This document shows, in pieces, positions 62,990 to 64,000 of a DNA stretch of 64,000 nt. The stretch is from JAIYDQ01 sp034408855 (GTDB lineage Bacteria; Planctomycetota; Planctomycetia; Pirellulales; Pirellulaceae): contig JAWXCK010000303.1 of assembly GCA_034408855.1 (NCBI GenBank), positions 7,115 to 71,114 on the forward strand. The letters are read 5' to 3'. A model generated the notes under the pieces. That model was not told the DNA's origin, did no database searches, and saw only the letters and a list, made by a program, of their open reading frames with translations. The position numbers and the translations under genes are program-made. Position 1 is the stretch's first letter. Each line of letters opens with the position of its first letter.

Positions 62990-63936
62990 ATGTACTTCAA
63001 AAGCATTTTTCTGAAAAACGTCGGGCCGATTGGCGATATCAACTACCAATTCCCGTTCGTGGACGGCAAGCCGAAACCAGTTGTCCTCGTGGGCACCAAT
63101 GGCTCTGGCAAAAGTATCTTCCTTTCTCATTTGCTGAATCCACTAATGATTGCTCAGCAAGTGGTGTACGACAATTCAGATACCAAGCCAGACAGAGTAT
63201 ACAAAATCCGAAGTGGACACAGATTAAAATAGGAACCAATTTCAGCTACGCTAGGTGCGAATTTGGCCATGATTTTAAATGCGAAGAATGGCAACTTCTA
63301 AGTACGAGAATTGACCACGAAAGGGCTTTTGGACATCCCGGCGTTGGTGATTCTTTTCTCGAAATCCCCGAGAACGATTCTTCCGGGTTAAAACCATCGT
63401 TCCTAACGAGTCAAGAAGCCATGACGCAACAATTTGGCAGTAATTGCGTTCTCTATTTCCCTCCAAATCGCTTCGAGCAACCATCGTGGATTCATCAAGG
63501 CAACCTAAATATCGTCCCCACATTTCTTGAGCCTGAAACGATTCAACGTGAAACAAGAAGGCGAATCATCCAAGACTCACCACTAAGCGTCACCAAGAAT
63601 TGGATTCTGGAGATACTTCTGGACAAGAATATCTTCAACAAGGTACTTAAAAACGTCGCTGGGCCAAATGGCACACACACCCAAATTATCGTGGGCTACA
63701 AAGGAGACGCAGCAAGTATTTGGAACACAATCAACAGTTTTCTAAAGCTTGTGCTTCGAACGCAGGAAAACGTAGGCTTAGGCGTTGCGAAACGTGGTCA
63801 ACGATATATGGCCATCCTACTCGATCAAAAGCCAGTCGTTCACAACATCTTTCAGTTATCAACCGGACAAACCGCTATCCTCAATATCGTGCTTTCGATT
63901 CTTGGCTCTTCCGCAGAATCTGTGGGGCAAAATTGA
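62990..63936 (+). pseudogene. AAA-family ATPase gene with frameshift
   Basis: The N-terminal part starts at 62990 (MYFKSIFLKNVGPIGDINY) and carries the Walker A motif GTNGSGKS. This frame ends at a TAG near 63230 (IRSGHRLK stop). The protein-like sequence continues in another frame from about 63210 (QIKIGTNFSYARCEFG, then FPPNRFEQPSW, VLYFPPNRFE and STGQTAILNIVLSIL), typical of SMC/OLD-like AAA ATPases. One missing base near 63210-63228 explains the shift. The second frame stops at 63936 before any Walker B aspartates, which suggests a further break; a different frame stays open from 63905 to the window end. Sequencing error or real decay cannot be separated here. Confidence 0.65.
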
Positions 63937-64000
63937 CTATTTATCGTTACGAATAGAAAACCGAAGTTTCAACGGACACCCGTTTCGCATTGGATTTTTG

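Overview
The window looks like a chromosomal segment of a planctomycete, most likely of the Pirellulaceae type. The evidence is the combination of gene families: DUF1800/DUF1501 secreted pairs, a PSCyt1-DUF1549-DUF1553 protein with its DUF1501 partner, formylglycine sulfatases, a BBP7-type beta-barrel porin, an LEPR-XLL N-terminal signal, a PEP-CTERM C-terminus, Hanks-type kinases with unusual partner domains, and many intergenic palindromic repeats. No tRNA, rRNA, CRISPR array or intact insertion sequence was seen.

Layout. 1-5 kb: a minus-strand run DUF1800 -> DUF1501 -> DUF1800, where the second DUF1800 is a tandem paralogue cut by the window edge. 5.2-8.6 kb: an EamA transporter behind a compact Tad-like set (two TadE-like pseudopilins, a vWA TadG-like protein, a HAMP membrane protein). 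Divergent from this is a plus-strand set: a variant Ser/Thr kinase, a pilus-secretin-N-domain/BON protein, a BBP7 porin and DNA polymerase III delta-prime (8.8-14.3 kb). 14.2-24 kb: VanZ-like protein, a very long membrane-anchored coiled-coil protein, and a 1529-residue surface protein with about 20 'ELW' repeats. 24-37.6 kb: a polysaccharide-oriented block with three sulfatases (one fused to an esterase), DUF4256, a DUF805-SRPBCC membrane protein, and the PSD1/DUF1501 pair. 37.7-40.5 kb: flagellar rod-binding protein and FlgI, then an isoaspartyl peptidase. 40.5-48 kb: signalling genes (kinase-AAA protein, GT4 glycosyltransferase, four-CBS protein, receiver-ATPase-FHA protein). 48.1-59.7 kb: a tightly coupled six-gene minus-strand operon of envelope proteins (vWA protein, DUF4175-like coiled coil, two related small secreted proteins, a prenyltransferase-fold protein, a thioredoxin-tailed protein). 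59.8-64 kb: a PEP-CTERM leishmanolysin-like protease, an AsmA-like protein preceded by a remnant of a REP-associated transposase (RAYT), and a frameshifted AAA ATPase.

The two features most worth following are (i) the six-gene operon, which looks like a dedicated envelope machine of unknown function, and (ii) a family of REP-like palindromes (core GCTAGCGCC, usually ending GGCTCAC) found between genes and, in at least two cases, inside reading frames where they are translated. A RAYT remnant lies in the same window. Starts were chosen from visible ribosome-binding sites where possible. All family assignments are by eye from protein motifs, with no database search.
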